NCBI GenBank assembly: GCA_001692895.1
Contig: KV748206.1
Location: 876,434 to 940,433, forward strand
Origin: Cenococcum geophilum 1.58
Taxonomy: Eukaryota; Ascomycota; Dothideomycetes; Gloniales; Gloniaceae
Length of the DNA stretch: 64,000 nucleotides
Direction of reading: 5' to 3'
Shown: positions 13,079 through 26,400 of the stretch, piece by piece
Position numbering within the stretch: position 1 is the stretch's first letter
How the letters are laid out: every line of letters begins with the position of its first letter
Position numbers and translations under genes: made by a program
The notes under the pieces: model-generated
Databases searched by the model: none
Told to the model about the DNA's origin: nothing
The model's input: the letters and a program-made list of their open reading frames with translations, nothing else

Positions 13079-14480
13079 GGAAACAGCAGGCTTGCTAATT
13101 AATCAATTTAATTTAATTAAGGCCTTAAATTGATTAAATTAAAAGCTTTATAAGCAGAAGGTTCAATTAATTGAATTGATTAAATCAATATTGAAACGAT
13201 TGCAACTAATTGCAACTACATAGTAGTTAGTAATTATCACGAGTCTTAGCATAGTGTTGATGCAGGAGGACCTACTTAGTGACACCCAGACCGCTTTCTA
13301 CCCTTATTTCTGTCGCTCCTGCCATTAATATAGGCCTATCGCGAGTCTTGGTATGGTGTTAAGTTACCATCCTACTGTGTATTTTCTGTTCCTTCCTTCC
13401 GCGGTCGCCTTAGTATTGCTATCTAAGCTATAATCGGAGGTGTGCTGGGGGCCGGTAGGGACGGTATAATCAAAACGAGCTGTAGAGAGTGTTAAGGTAT
13501 TCGTTTGGCTATTATCTAACGCGTTAAAAGCCATGGTGGTAATAGAATTGATATTATTAATAGGCAGGTCTAATAGTAAAACTCTTCTTACCTGCCAAGA
13601 CTCTGGCGATAATATAACAGTATAAACAACGGGTGATACTCGGGTAACCCTTTTTTGGTAAAGGAGACTAAGAAAAATAAGGGTTAGAGCATTATTATAT
13701 GTTATATTTAGTACATTTCTATATAATATTAAAAGTTTCAATATTTATCAATCAATTCAATTCAACTAAAACCCCTATATTGATTGAGTTGCCAAGCTAG
13801 CGAGCTCTTGGTTAATTGAATTGATTAAGTCTTAGCATTTAATTCAATATTGAAACCTAGGTAATTAATTAGCAAGCCTGGGAAACAGATCTCTTTAAGC
13901 GTCTTTAATGGGCCTTAGACCCTACTATGACTAATAAAAAGGTCTAGTCGCTAATTAACAATAATAATAAGTATTAGACACTTATCGCTTTTTTAAAAGA
14001 GTTACTTATTATATAAGACTAGAACCTTAGGAAAATAGATCTAAAAACAATATCTATACTTTTATATCTTACTAAACTATATAAAGACAATACTAAAACC
14101 AAGAAACTATGGCACGACGTAATTACTTATGGAGAGAGATTACGCAATGCTTAAATAGTTAGAGAAGTCTAGTATAACCTCGGTACGAGATTTAACAAAG
14201 AAGGCCGCTATGTAGAAGCTGAAGATATATTACTCCCTACTTTAAATTGTCTTAAAAAGGACTTAGGCTATAGGAGTTAGCAGTATTTTAGTTATTTAAT
14301 GGAAATTATTAAGGCTCTTAGCGCTTAGCGTAAGGAAGAATAGAAGAAGGAATTGTATAAAAAAGGAAAGTTCGTCTTAAGTAACGTTTACTGGTTAAAG
14401 AATGACAAGGAAAAGTATATTAAGTGGTTAGAAATTATATACTAGACTATACCTAGCACCGAAGCTACTATAACGTCTTA
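13000..14480 (+). pseudogene. Decayed helical-repeat-like ORF split by the hAT element
   Basis: A plus-strand frame runs from about 13005 to 13086 and from 13889 to about 14480. If the hAT element and one 8-bp duplication are removed, the frame passes straight through the junction (codons TTG GAA ACA GAT CTC). In-frame stops are almost all TAA/TAG at positions where Gln fits, so a RIP-mutated gene is likely. The segment FNKEGRYVEAEDILLPTLN has the spacing of a TPR-type helix (G-Y-x-x-A-E), and the rest is Lys/Glu/Leu-rich helical sequence. This could be a tetratricopeptide-containing host gene or part of an unknown transposon. I cannot name the family. Confidence 0.5.
13087..13880. mobile_element. 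hAT-type non-autonomous DNA transposon (794 bp)
   Basis: Terminal inverted repeats begin CAGGCTTGCTAATTAAT at 13087 and mirror it at the right end (13864-13880). Exact 8-bp direct repeats GGAAACAG flank the element (13079-13086 and 13881-13888). Eight-base duplications with CAGG-type ends are the hallmark of the hAT superfamily. The subterminal 60-100 bp on both sides are rich in TTAATT/GATTAA motifs. No transposase is visible. A 125-codon minus-strand frame (13364-13741) lies inside; I do not recognise it and it may be chance. The interior is less TA-saturated than the surroundings. Confidence 0.88.
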
Positions 14481-15248
14481 ACTTGGGGCAGATAGGTTTA
14501 ATTAAGTCTTATAGCTTATATTATATAACTTTGTCTTTATTAAAGCCTTATAGCTTATAGAATTTATAATTTTAGTATAGAATTAAAGGCGGTAGTTTTT
14601 AAAGCTAGGGAAACTTTACCTATTAAAAGGATTGTATTAATAAATCTTATATTTTATTTAAACACATTATTAAGGAAATACCTTAAAATTTAGAATAGCT
14701 ATAATAAAGACCTAAAAGAATCTAGCTAACTAGGTATAAGTATTTTAGATATAAGGTTTAAGGGCCACTAGCTATCTAAATATACTACTAAGCTTATAAA
14801 TTCGCAATACGGAAAAGTTTTTAAGTTAAGTTCTTTTAATTCTATTATCGTGGGTTTAATCTACTATTTAACTCGATTATTAAAATCCTTAATAATTAAA
14901 ATTTAAAATTACTTAAATAGCTCCTATAGTTCGCCTTTATACAGTTTACTAGTTAAAGTATAACTATAAATGTACTCGGCCTAGAGGTAGATTGTTCTTA
15001 GCTTTTTAGCTTATTATCTTTATCTAGCTTTTATATAAGAATCTGCCCTAGCTATCTATTAATCTTAAAAGTCTCTATCTGCTCGAATCCTTAGGACTTA
15101 TAGTACTAAATTAGCCCCCTACTACTACCAGCATAATAATTAACTCAAAGTAGGGATACGCCGGCCTTACGAGCCAGTGTGCGCGCTTGCTCAAGCAGAA
15201 GACCGCCAATTCCTTTGCCGCTAGAAGTGAGGCCTCTCCCACGACCAC
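14481..15248. other. RIP-degraded DNA, nothing recognised
   Basis: TA-rich, no readable frame, no paired repeats found. The base composition becomes more GC-rich from about 15120, just before the minisatellite. Confidence 0.5.
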
Positions 15249-15667
15249 CCAGCTCGTATAATCACCTAGCTCGCACGATTATCTAACTCGTAGGATCGGC
15301 CAGATCCCACGATTACCTAGCTCGTAGGATCGGCCAGCTTGCACAAGCATCTAGCTCGCACAATCACCTAGCTCGCACGATCACCTAGCTCGTATAATTA
15401 CCCAGCTCGTAGGATCGCCTAGCTTGCAGGATCGAAGCCGCGAAGTTATTAAACCTACTAATATCCTATTTGCACGCTAGGCGTTAATTAGAAGGCGCTA
15501 GGTCAAACCACCCTACTCGTACAATTACCTAGCTCGTAGGATCCCCCAGCTCCCACGAGCGCCCAGCTCGCAGGACCGAAGCCGCAGCCGCTAAATCCAT
15601 TAAGATCCTAGCTGCATATTTAGAGGGCGCTACGCCTGTCTACCTAGCTCGCACGACTACCTAGCGC
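15249..15667. repeat. Minisatellite, 16-18 bp unit, in a higher-order repeat
   Basis: Eleven consecutive units of consensus CTAGCTCGCACGATCAC run from 15249 to 15434, with variants such as CTAGCTCGTAGGATCGGC. Further units occur at 15509-15580 and 15645-15667. The blocks are separated by a related spacer that begins GAAGCCGC and contains GGCGCTA, so the units and spacer form a larger repeat. The tract is more GC-rich than its flanks and looks less affected by RIP. Confidence 0.85.
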
Positions 15668-16059
15668 ATCTCTTCTTATGATTTACTATGAATTCCGCGT
15701 TCTTCCAAAAAAGAAAAAAAAATCTAGACCCTCCTAGGTAGAATGCCTTAATCGATCAATATTTAATCCTTTGACCAAATCTATACATCCTCTAAGCCTC
15801 CTGCCGCCCTTTGCTACCTCCTGTCCCACTTGCACTATTTTACTACGGCTATTATATTTTAGTAACTAGTTGCGATTTAGGCTCCACAACTTCTTATTAT
15901 AGCTATAGTAACCTAAGTTATGCTCTTAAAGCAGTAAGGATAAGGTATATTTTTTAGTTATCTATAATAATGACCTAATAGAGTGCTAGTGCTAAAGAAA
16001 TTTCCGGTACGACGTATAAGGGTTAAGTTGATGTCTTAACTCCGGGGTAGATAATCCTT

Positions 16060-16470
16060 TATTAGAAAATAGGCGAAATAGGGCTATATAGATATTAGAA
16101 GCAAAGACTAAGAGTATAAACAGCTATAAAAAGAATATTAAAGAGGAGAATAAATAAAAGGCAAGGTAGAGAGAAAAAGAGGCTTAGAGGATATATAATA
16201 TCGGTCTCTTTAAATCTAGTGCTACGGTAGTATATAGGCCCTAGGAGCGGAAATAACAGTTAGACATTTAGAAGTTAGCTAAGAGGGTACGCATCTTAGT
16301 ATTAGTCGTAATTAGAAGGTCGGCGTTAAGGAGTAGGTATAGGGCACTGAGGGTAGGTCCTTATAGTAGGGGTATAATAAAGGTAGAAGTGGAATTTAAG
16401 GGAGAAAGAGCTGGTAGAGAGGGTAGTAAAGGTAATAAAGCGTTTTATAGACGTTAAAAGCGGCGGTCGA
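16060..16470 (+). pseudogene. Decayed basic-rich ORF remnant, family unknown
   Basis: A plus-strand frame shows about 130 codons interrupted only by TAG/TAA at likely Gln positions. The inferred product is very rich in Lys, Arg and Glu (for example KSINSYKKNIKEENK), then has Arg-rich segments. It could be the end of a transposase or of another decayed gene. I do not recognise it. Confidence 0.35.
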
Positions 16471-17202
16471 CTAAGTAAAAGAGCGATACCTAAAAATGGG
16501 TATTAGGGCCCCGCTAAACTAAAAGAGGTAGCGTACCTGGACATAGATTACTATTGATTTCGTAATAGTTTATATTTACTTCGCAAGTCTTAGCAAGTGT
16601 TTAAATATATATTATAACGCCGTTGCCACTTTCGGCTATACCTGGATATTCTTTATAAGTGTAGTTATAACTATAGTATGGCATGCCTAAGTAATTAGTA
16701 TCCCTCCGGAAAACATTAGGAAGGGCATTAGTTAGGCTTGTAGATATAATGGAAGTAAAAAGTGCTAAAGTAAAGAGTATGGGAGCAAAGAGTATATTAA
16801 CTAATCGAAGAATTTGAATTTTTGTAAATGGAGTAGAGTTGTCGGAAAGATAATTAGATTATGGTTTAAAACAAAAATAGAGGATTGTATTAAGCTAAGT
16901 ATGGGATATTTATATTTACAATTAAGCTGACACAGCATCTATATATCTAAAAATATTAGCGGATAGGTTTTATTGTAACGTACTTTCTTACAGTACCTTA
17001 ATTAGTATTCGGCGACTAATTTCAGATAAAGAGTTTAATAAAGTTTTTAGGTATTATATAAGACCAGTAATCTTCTTAGACTGGGTTAATTCTGGAGCTC
17101 CGTGGCGGAGCCGTCTTTGGATTAAAGTGGATCCTATTAATTTAATTAGTTGGATAGAGTGGATTTAAAGCTAAGCTCTAATTCTCTAAGCTAATTTGGT
17201 AG

Positions 17203-17379
17203 GTGTTACATAAGAATAGAGTTAATTAGCGACGTGAACAATAAGATCCGATTTTAATTAGGAGTATAAGCTATATAATCTAAAAACTCTAGTATATACA
17301 AGTGTCGTTCCTCTTGCCCCTATTGTTATCGTTATTATTTCTTTAGTTAATCTATCCTTATCTTCTTTCTTACTACCAC
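17203..17379 (+). repeat. Possible LTR/leader of an older Copia, left of the Copia-1 insertion
   Basis: The stretch starts TGTTACATAAG and ends in a pyrimidine-rich leader TACTACCAC directly before the Copia-1 LTR. On the far side of the 46776-46992 LTR copy, a gag-like frame begins 38 bp later. If Copia-1 inserted here, this stretch and 46993-47336 would be the two halves of one older Copia. The only support is position and the candidate duplication ACCAC/GCCAC. Confidence 0.3.
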
Positions 17380-17596
17380 TGTTGGGAATAAAGGCAAGTG
17401 GTCACTATATAAGGTATATTGCCGTCATATATAGCAAGTTACCGTTACATGCGGCAAGTTGCCGTCACGTGTCGCCGCGGCACTAGCGTGGCGAGGAGCC
17501 TTAAGCTCCTCGCCCTCCCTTATTAAAAAATAAGAATAACAATTATTATACTATCTATAAACCGTATTTACGTAATATTACCTTATATAACTAACA
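17380..17596 (+). repeat. Copia LTR copy 1 (217 bp)
   Basis: Starts TGTTGGGAATAAAGG and ends CTAACA. It is a close copy of 46776-46992, both 217 bp long. An internal inverted repeat, GAGGAGC...GCTCCTC, spans AGCCTTAA near 17493-17514. Confidence 0.9.
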
Positions 17597-20053
17597 CTAA
17601 TTAGTAGTTAACTTTACTGTTATACTATAGAGCAGCTAGGTATTCCACTAAGAAGAGACAAGTCACTATACTAGTGCTACTTATACTAAAGGGAGCTGTC
17701 TTTTAAGGTTAGAACTGGTCCTAAACTTTAAATAGAACTCTTTTATAAATCTAAGGATCTAAAGGCTAGAACTAGTCCTAAGCCTTTCTAAAATTATAAA
17801 TTCTTGCGTCTATTATATAGAACAATACACTTTATAAGTCTTTGCGATTTAAGGCTAGAACTAGTTTTAAGCCCTATAATTGCAAATATATGTTATAAAC
17901 GTGTACTAAATAATAAACGCGTACTAAACGATAAATATATATTATAAACGCGTATTAAACGATAAATATACATTACAAACGCGTACTAAATAATAATCCC
18001 TACACTAATAACACTTCCCTCCCTCTAAAAATATGGCTATGCCTACTTTAAACAACTAGGAAGACTCCTTACTACTAGGGGTAGCTTTATACGCGAAACT
18101 TATTAATAAAAATTAGGACGAATTTACCTTTAATATAATAACTTATACTATAAAACAAGTTAATAGCTTTCTCCTATACCGTATTATATTCTACTAAAGT
18201 AGATACTACGCCGATTTATAGCTGTGGGAATATTTTAGGGAGAATTTTATAGGATAGACCGCTAACACCTAGGCACTTAGCAATGTTAATATTGTTTAGG
18301 ATTTTTAAGACTTCCTCTATAGAAATAGGGTATACGTTACTAAAAACGGTAATCTAATTGCTAGCAATATTTAGGCTGTTATTATTAGTATAGAAGAACT
18401 AGTATAGACGGAAGCTAAGATTATACGTTAACTATAAAAACCTAGAACTAACCTATATTCTTTAAAAGGCAACTTTAATTTAGAATGAAACCCCTAGAAC
18501 GCTACTTTCCTACTTAAAGGTGCTCTCCTACCTAAAGGTACTCTTCCTCTACCTTTACTATCTTTAACTCCTCTACTCTAGCTAACTAGTAAGCCCCTAT
18601 TATAAGAAGTTATAAATCTAATAAAGGTATATTTAGACAAAGAAAAGAAGTTTAGAGGAGAACTATATAATATACTCAGAGTAAAACTATAGATCTTCTA
18701 TAACTGCTATAATAAGGTTAAAATTTAATGCCACCAGTACTACTACGCTTTCTCCATTATATTAAAAAGATAGGTAGTAATATACTATTACGACTATATT
18801 ATAGGTAAAAACTATAGCTTTAATATAATGCTTTAGCTTACTAGAGCTTACTTTAAGACTAATAAGAATTACTAACTTTATATATCTAAATAGCGAGAGA
18901 CTATATTTTAGAGGGTTATTACTTCTAACCTAATAAAGACTTATTTAGAGTGCCTTTAACTACTCTTTAATAAACTCTAAAAAATCTAATATAGCCTTAT
19001 TAAAACTTACTAAAATAAGAACAGCCTAAGGGACTAGGTTATCTTAGTATACTATAGCGTTCCTAAGTATAACTTAGCGCTATATAAACCTATAGATACG
19101 TTTAAAGGAGTATATACTAAGCTACGCTCCGCTATAGGTACTATAATATAAATATAAGAATCTTAATAGTTTTATACTAAAAACCCTACCTAATTAAGTA
19201 TTCCTAACTAATATAATTATAACTAGACTGATTAAATATATAGTAGCTGTAATAGGGAATACGGAAGAGGGTATAATTAATATTAACTATAAGGTAATTA
19301 TAGAGGTCCTTATAGAGATTCATTTTGAAGTAATTACTAGAAGAAGTGCTATATTTATAAGAAGCTAAATTACTAGTTAACTAGATACTCCCTTAATAAG
19401 CGAAAAGAGGTATATAATAAGTTCCGCTAAAGTATAAAAAACGTTAGAAATTATAAGGTTAGTACGGCCTACTTTTAAAGCTTTTTAGTTTAATATAAAG
19501 GCGTAGAAGATCTTAAGGGTGAGGTTAATAAGACTAAATAGCTCCTTATAGATATAGAAATTAAGGACTACTCTCTTAACTAATACTTTACTAAGTATAG
19601 TAAGGTAGATAGTATATAAACCGTTACTATTCTTAATAACTAATCTACGCTCTATTCTATTACGAAATTAGATATCTTTAATAAGCTAAAGAAGAGTTCC
19701 GCGTTTTCCTTTAATAATAGATACTTAGTATACGTCTTTTATAGTATTATACCGGATATAGGAGCCGTAGGAGTATCTATAGTAGGAAAACCTTAAGTTT
19801 AAGCTCTTTAGCAGCTTAATAGCTCTATTTAGATTAATTAATTAACGGCAGGCTAATATATAATTTGCTTTAGTAAAGGTACTATAATCTTTCTTAGCAT
19901 AATTAGGGTCTAAACCCCCTTAGGATATATTACTTTCTATATTATTTCTATAAATACTCTATTTCTATTTTGCATTAAAGATATAAATAAATTAGGTGTT
20001 AGGCTTAATAACCTTAAGAATATACTTATTTAGGGAGATAATTAGGTACCTAT

Positions 20054-20479
20054 TGTTACGGACGCTTTAAGTACGATGTTACGACTACTTGGAGAGGAGA
20101 CGGAAGAAGCTAGTTGGTTAATTTAGGCACGGTCTAGAATGGAGCCGATAGAACTATGTGACGAGGAATAGTAGCCGAGGTTACGTGGGGTGATCTATAT
20201 AATCTGTGGGATTTGCGTAATCCGTGACAGAGTAGATAGAGCACACGTATATTACGTATAAGAAGGATTTTATAGGAGTACGGTTGTGTATTTAAGGACC
20301 CTTAGTCCCTACCTAGATAGTTCCTTCTTTATAGTGATTCTTAGAATATAATTAGAGTTAATCTGTTAGGCAACCACTCCACCAGTTGTTATTACGTTGT
20401 TGACTTTTATACTTGTATTTCCTACACACCTAGCCTAATAACGAGCCTATTGTAGTTCTTGCTACAAGGTTCTGTTATA
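20054..20479 (+). repeat. LTR of element E (5')
   Basis: Begins TGTTACGGACGC and ends CTGTTATA (CA decayed to TA). Preceded by CCTAT. It keeps more C and G than the right copy. Confidence 0.92.
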
Positions 20480-23400
20480 CAATCACTACCCGGTTACGGT
20501 ATTAATATAGAAAGTCAAATAATATGCCACCAAAAGCACTAGCCACGACGCTATTAACGGCGGCAACTACTTCGAGATTAGGTAACGATACTAGTATAGC
20601 AGATACTGACTTATAGCAACCTATAACGGTCGGACAACTATAAGAAATAGTCGACTAGTTAATAGAAAATAATATAATGTTAGAAAATAGGATTAACGGA
20701 ATAGGCGTAGTGAAGGTTAAGTTACTATCGATCAAAAGATACTTAGGAGAGAGATTGAAGCTTAAAGGATTCCTTACGTAAATGCACTTTAAGGTAGTAT
20801 AGGAGGGAGCAAAGCTGGCAACACCTATAGATTAAATAGCCTATGTAGGACTGTTCTTAACAGGAAGGGCACTTAAATAGTTTAAGCTTTACCTTATAGA
20901 GATATAAGCGAATGGCATAATAACCACTAACTAAGAGGTACGGTTTATATTCTTAAGCTGGAATGGATTTGTAAAACGACTTACGTAAATATTCGGAGAC
21001 CTAGAGGCGACGACTATAGCGGAAGAAAACTTTAAGATATTACGCAACGAACCTTAGTAATTAAGTATATAACGTAGTTCCAGACATTAGCAACGTAAGT
21101 AGAGTGGAATAATAGGGCGCTTATGGCACAGTATAAGCAAGGACTTAAGGTAAAAGTCTAGGACGTAATTATCCTGATAGAAGATGCGGATACCCTAAGG
21201 GAACTAATAGATTAGGCGATTAAGATTAATAATTAGATCTACTAAAGGGAATAGGCTAAGAGAGGCTAGGATAGAGTTCTATAGTTATATAAGGCGTAAA
21301 GTACGCAACAACTAAAGCTAAGTTAGAAATTATAGTATGGCGCAGAGCTAATGGACCTAAGTAGTACTAAAGAAGCCTATAAGAGATGGAGTAAGAAACC
21401 GTAGAAACCTAGGGGATAAGGATTAAGTAATTAAAGGTCTAAGAAGCAGAGGCCAAATTAGGGATCTTAATAGTAGAAGATGTTTAGGCGGACTCTATAG
21501 CAAGAAAAATAGTTTAAAGAAGGAGCTTGCATAAATTGCGGAAAATAGGGTTATTATATTAGAGACTATAGAAGTGGGTAGAGTTACTATATAGTAAAAG
21601 GCACGAGACTAGTAGACGATATACACGTATAGAGGGATAATAATATACTGCGAGGAATAAAAGAGTGTTTAATTAAAAGTTTTGCGTTTTATTACAATAA
21701 CGTATACCGAATTTATAAGGACGCTAAATATGGCGTAAGCTATTAGCTATAAGAGCTATTACCTATAAGATATAGAGGAACTAATAAACTAGTTCGCAGA
21801 TCGGGTATTAAGGACGATAAATTTAACATAGGCGAAATATTTTATGACGATAAGGTAATAAGAGCCGTTTACTGGGAACGAGTAGACCTTAGAGATATTA
21901 TACTAGAGGTAAAGGATAATTCCACTACAGAATAGGGAACATTAGTAGGGATTAAGACCCCACTAGATATAATGTCTATCGCTTTGTAAGACGTAAGAGA
22001 AGTAGAATAGCGAACTACTTTAGCACTCAATAAAGGTAAAAGGCTAAAGGCTTAAGATTCTTAAGACGAGATAAGAGACGACTAAGATTCTTAAAACGAG
22101 ATAAGGTAAGCTTAAGGACCTATAATGGACGATAACTAATAGAGTAGAGCAACGGCTTAGTTTAGTAATATATAAATAAGCTTAGGACGAAGTTTCCTAA
22201 GGACATAAGACTTTTAAGACGAGATAAGAACACTAAGTAAGCCTAGTTAGACTAAGGTAGAAGTAAAGCTTAAGATAGGAGTAAGCTTAGGATTAAAGAA
22301 TCTATAAGGTTAAGAATTCGGAGTACGAATTAAGACACCCATAAGTAAGAGGTAAGAGGCTTCTTTATAGATTAGAGAATCTGCGGTATAAATAGTAATT
22401 AGACTAAGAGACGAATATATAGACCTAGAGGACTTACTAGTAGAACACTGTGTTTGGATTAAAGATTGAAAAGTTAATATAAAGATTAAGAAGTACGAAG
22501 ACTTTAAGGATCTAAGTATAAGACGCAAACTAAAAGAAACTATAGAAGAGTTTAGGTAAAGAATTATTGCATAGTAAGAACAGAAACTAAATAAGAGATT
22601 TAGCATATTAGGACGTATAAAGGACAGAGTACTAGTATAAAGAATTACTAATAGGCCTAGAGCAGGCACACTAAGAGCTAAGTAGCTTACTAAATTAGAA
22701 GATAAAGAGGATCTAGGGATCCCTACTAGGTTCAAAGAACGATATATAAAGGGCTATTATAATATAGTAATGAGAAGATACTTCCTTATGGACAAGCCGT
22801 ATATACTTTAGCAGCTATACTAAAAGTAGTATAGGTAAAGGCATAATGATAAGTAGGAAGATTTTTATATATAGTTGGATGAATAAGTTATCTAGGACCA
22901 CCTAATTACGGAAAAGGCTATAACGTATATTAAAGGAGCCTTAATAATAATGTTAAAAGATTTTAAGGAACGATTAGAGGACTAGAGAAGTGAGAGACGT
23001 ATCTTAGTACCTATAAACGAAGTTATAACGTTTAGATTAGCACGACAGAGGTTTAAACTTAAAGATGAAGATAAGTTAAGGGTTGACCTAAAGCACCTAG
23101 TATATTATACACTATTATGGATTATATACGTGGACGATATATACGAAATATATAAGAATCTAAAGGAAAAGAATTAGAAATACCCTATAAGGATATACTA
23201 GATAACAGACAAGCAATAGTATAGGAATGCTAAATATATATATAGATGGCATCCAGCAGAGGTTTAAGAGGAAGGAAGCTTAGTACTTTAACTAGGAAGA
23301 TTCTTTACGGAAGAATACTTAGACGGATAATAGTAGTGGGAATGCCTAGAGAATACGTATTTATGGTATATTAAAGATAAAAAGCGAACTAAGTATTGGC

Positions 23401-26400
23401 TAAAGAGTAAGCTAAGTATATAAGGATTAAGCAGCTAATAGTTAAGAAAAGTAGAGGCCTACGGAACCAGAGGGAGCTAGTAGTAGAGCCTTAGACCCTT
23501 AAAGGAATTTAAGGACAACACCTAAATTTACGAGTTAAATAGTAAGATCGGCAGTTTAAAGTGCTAATAGATAGTAGAGTAACGAGAAACTATATTTTAC
23601 TAGTAGTAGTTAAGAGAATAGGACTACCTTATAGATAGAAGGAGTAATCTTACCTATTAGTTACAATTTTAGGAGATCCAATAGCCTATAGAGGAGGGAT
23701 TATTAATTTTAAAATAGGACCTATTTAGATAACTATCAAAGGAAGACAAATCGAGATATCTTTTAATATCCTACTATTAGGACGGGACGAGGCAGTATTA
23801 GGTATGCCTTAGTTACAGAAATACAATCTAAGGATTAATTAGATTACAGGTCAAGTTAATATTAAGGATACTTAATGCCGTAAGCAGCGATAATAAGCTA
23901 AGTTGGTATAGTACTAAGTTAGAGTAACTTATAAAGAAACTAAGCAAGGCTTAAGTTATATACTAAAGAGATACTATAAGTATGGTAAGAAACTATAGTT
24001 ACTAGAAAGTAAAAAGCTGTTAGAATATATAGTATAGGACTATAAGATAGAATTAAAACCAGGAATAAGTCTAAGGTTTTTTCTAATTTATAAGCTTACT
24101 AAAGAAGAAGGTAGAGTATTAAAAGAGTTTATCTAGGAAAACCTATAAAAAGGATATATTAGACCATTGTAGTTATTAGCGGGATATCTAGTATTGTTTA
24201 TACTAAAGAAGAATAGCAAACTAAGGCTGTGTATTAACTATAGATAGTTAAACAGCATTACCAGAAAGGATAGGTATCCTTTACCCTTAATTANCGAAAT
24301 CTAAGATAGGATAGGTAATGCGTAAATCTTTACGAAGATAGATCTAAGATGGGCGTACTATTAGATTAGAATTAAGGAAGGTAATAAATAGAAGGCAGCC
24401 TTTAGGTCAAAGGAAGGACTATATAAACTATTAGTTATACAATTTAGGCTTATAAACGCATTAGCAACATTCTAGAAGCGTATTAATAATATATTAGGAG
24501 AATACTTGGATAAATTTATTATGGTATACCTTGACGATATTATTATCTACTTAATAACTAAGGAAGAATATAGAGAACACGTTAAATGGGTCTTAAAGAG
24601 ACTATAAGAAGAATAGATGCTAGTAGCAATTAAGAAATGCGAGTTCTTTACTAGGAAGACCGATTTTATTAGATTTATTATTAAACTAGGCCAACTTAAT
24701 ATAGATCTAAAGAAGATTAAGGCTATAGTAAATTGGCAGGAACTAGAGAACGTTATACAGTTAAGATTGTTTTTAGGGTTTTGCAATTACTATAGAAGGT
24801 TTATAGCATAATAGTTAAAGGACATTAAACCATTTACGCGGTTAATAAAGAAAGAAGAACTATAGGCATAGGGAGAGGAATAGAGAGAACTCTTTAAGAA
24901 AGTTAAAGAGTTGTTTACCTAAGAGCTAGTTCTTAAGATCTATTAACTAGGACTAGAGACGGTTGTAAAAATAGATATATTAGACTATATACTAGGGGCG
25001 TGCTTTATATAAAAACATTAAGATAGATGGCACCTAGTAGTATACTATAGTTGAAAGATAACACTATTAGAGTTAAACTATAACATCTATAATAAGGAGT
25101 TATTAGGTATAGTTACAGCATTAAAGGAATAAAGAGCATTCTTGCAAGGTATAGAAAAATTATTTATGGTTAAGACGGATTATAAGAACCTAATAGGATT
25201 CCTAACAATAAAGGAACTTAACTAAAAATAGGTTAGATGGGCGGAGATGCTTATAGAATACTATTTTAAGATTTAGTATACTAAGGGTATAGATAACACG
25301 CAAGCAGATGCTCTAAGTTATAAGGCTAAATTATAGAATGATGAAAAGCTATTAGGGGCTTTACTGCGAAAAGATATAGACGGATTGATTAGGTACAATT
25401 ATCCAAAAATTATAGCAACTTAAGAAGAACTAGATAGGGTTTATAAGATACTAAAAAGCTTTTAGGTATAGAGAATTCCAGAGGCATAACTAGAAGATCT
25501 ATAAACGGAAATATATAAGAATTAAGAAGTAAAGTATATCCTAAAAAGTATAGCAGAGTAGTTTGTAGAGGACTTCTATAAGGGAATAACTTAAGGACAT
25601 AATAGAGCTATAGGCTTAGTATTAAGACTCTAGGAGGAGTACATTATTAATAGAATCTAGAGAATAGCTAAAAGGGTTACTAGAGAGTGTTTAGATTACT
25701 AAAGGAATAAACTAATAAGGCATAAGCTATATAGAGGGCTATAACCTGTTAAAACACTAGAGAGACTATAGGAGGTCATATTATAGGACTTTATCGTTAA
25801 GTTGCTAAAGTTAAGAGATCCTATTACCGGACGAGATTATAACGCGATCTTAGTAATAGTAGATAAGCTTATAAAGTAGGGATACTTTATAGCATATACG
25901 GAAGAAATCTTAGTGGAAGATATTGCTAGAATCTATATTAAGGAAGTGTTTATAAGATATAAAGCACTAAGTAAGATTATATCGAATAGAGATCTAAGAT
26001 TTATAGTAGCATTTTGGGAGGTATTTTTAGTGGAGTAAGGAGTTTAAGCAGTAACTTTTACCGCATATTATCCGCAGACAGACGGTTAAACGGAAAGATT
26101 AAATTAGACACTAGAGCAGTATCTAAGGCATTATATTAATTATATATAGAATAATTGGGTATCGCTATTACTAGTTATATAATTTACATATAATATAACA
26201 CCTTAAGAAGGAATAGGCATATTATTATTTAAGGTAAATTACGGATATAAGCCAAGAATATTGTTATTACTACGATAAGTAAAGAAGACGAGTAGCATAG
26301 CTAAAGAAAGGATAAAGATGTTAATAAATCTTTATATAGACCTTATAGAATTAGTAAAGAAGGTATAAGAGAGAATAAAAAGGTACTATAACGCTAAGAG

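Noticed and set aside
22310..22735. 141-codon minus-strand frame in element E
   Set aside because: It is antisense to the gag-pol region, with low-complexity Leu/Ser/Ile content; no domain recognised.
24547..24811. Opposed open frames of 79 and 64 codons in element E
   Set aside because: The plus-strand one is a scrap of the decayed Gypsy RT just after the YLDD box, and the minus-strand one is its shadow.
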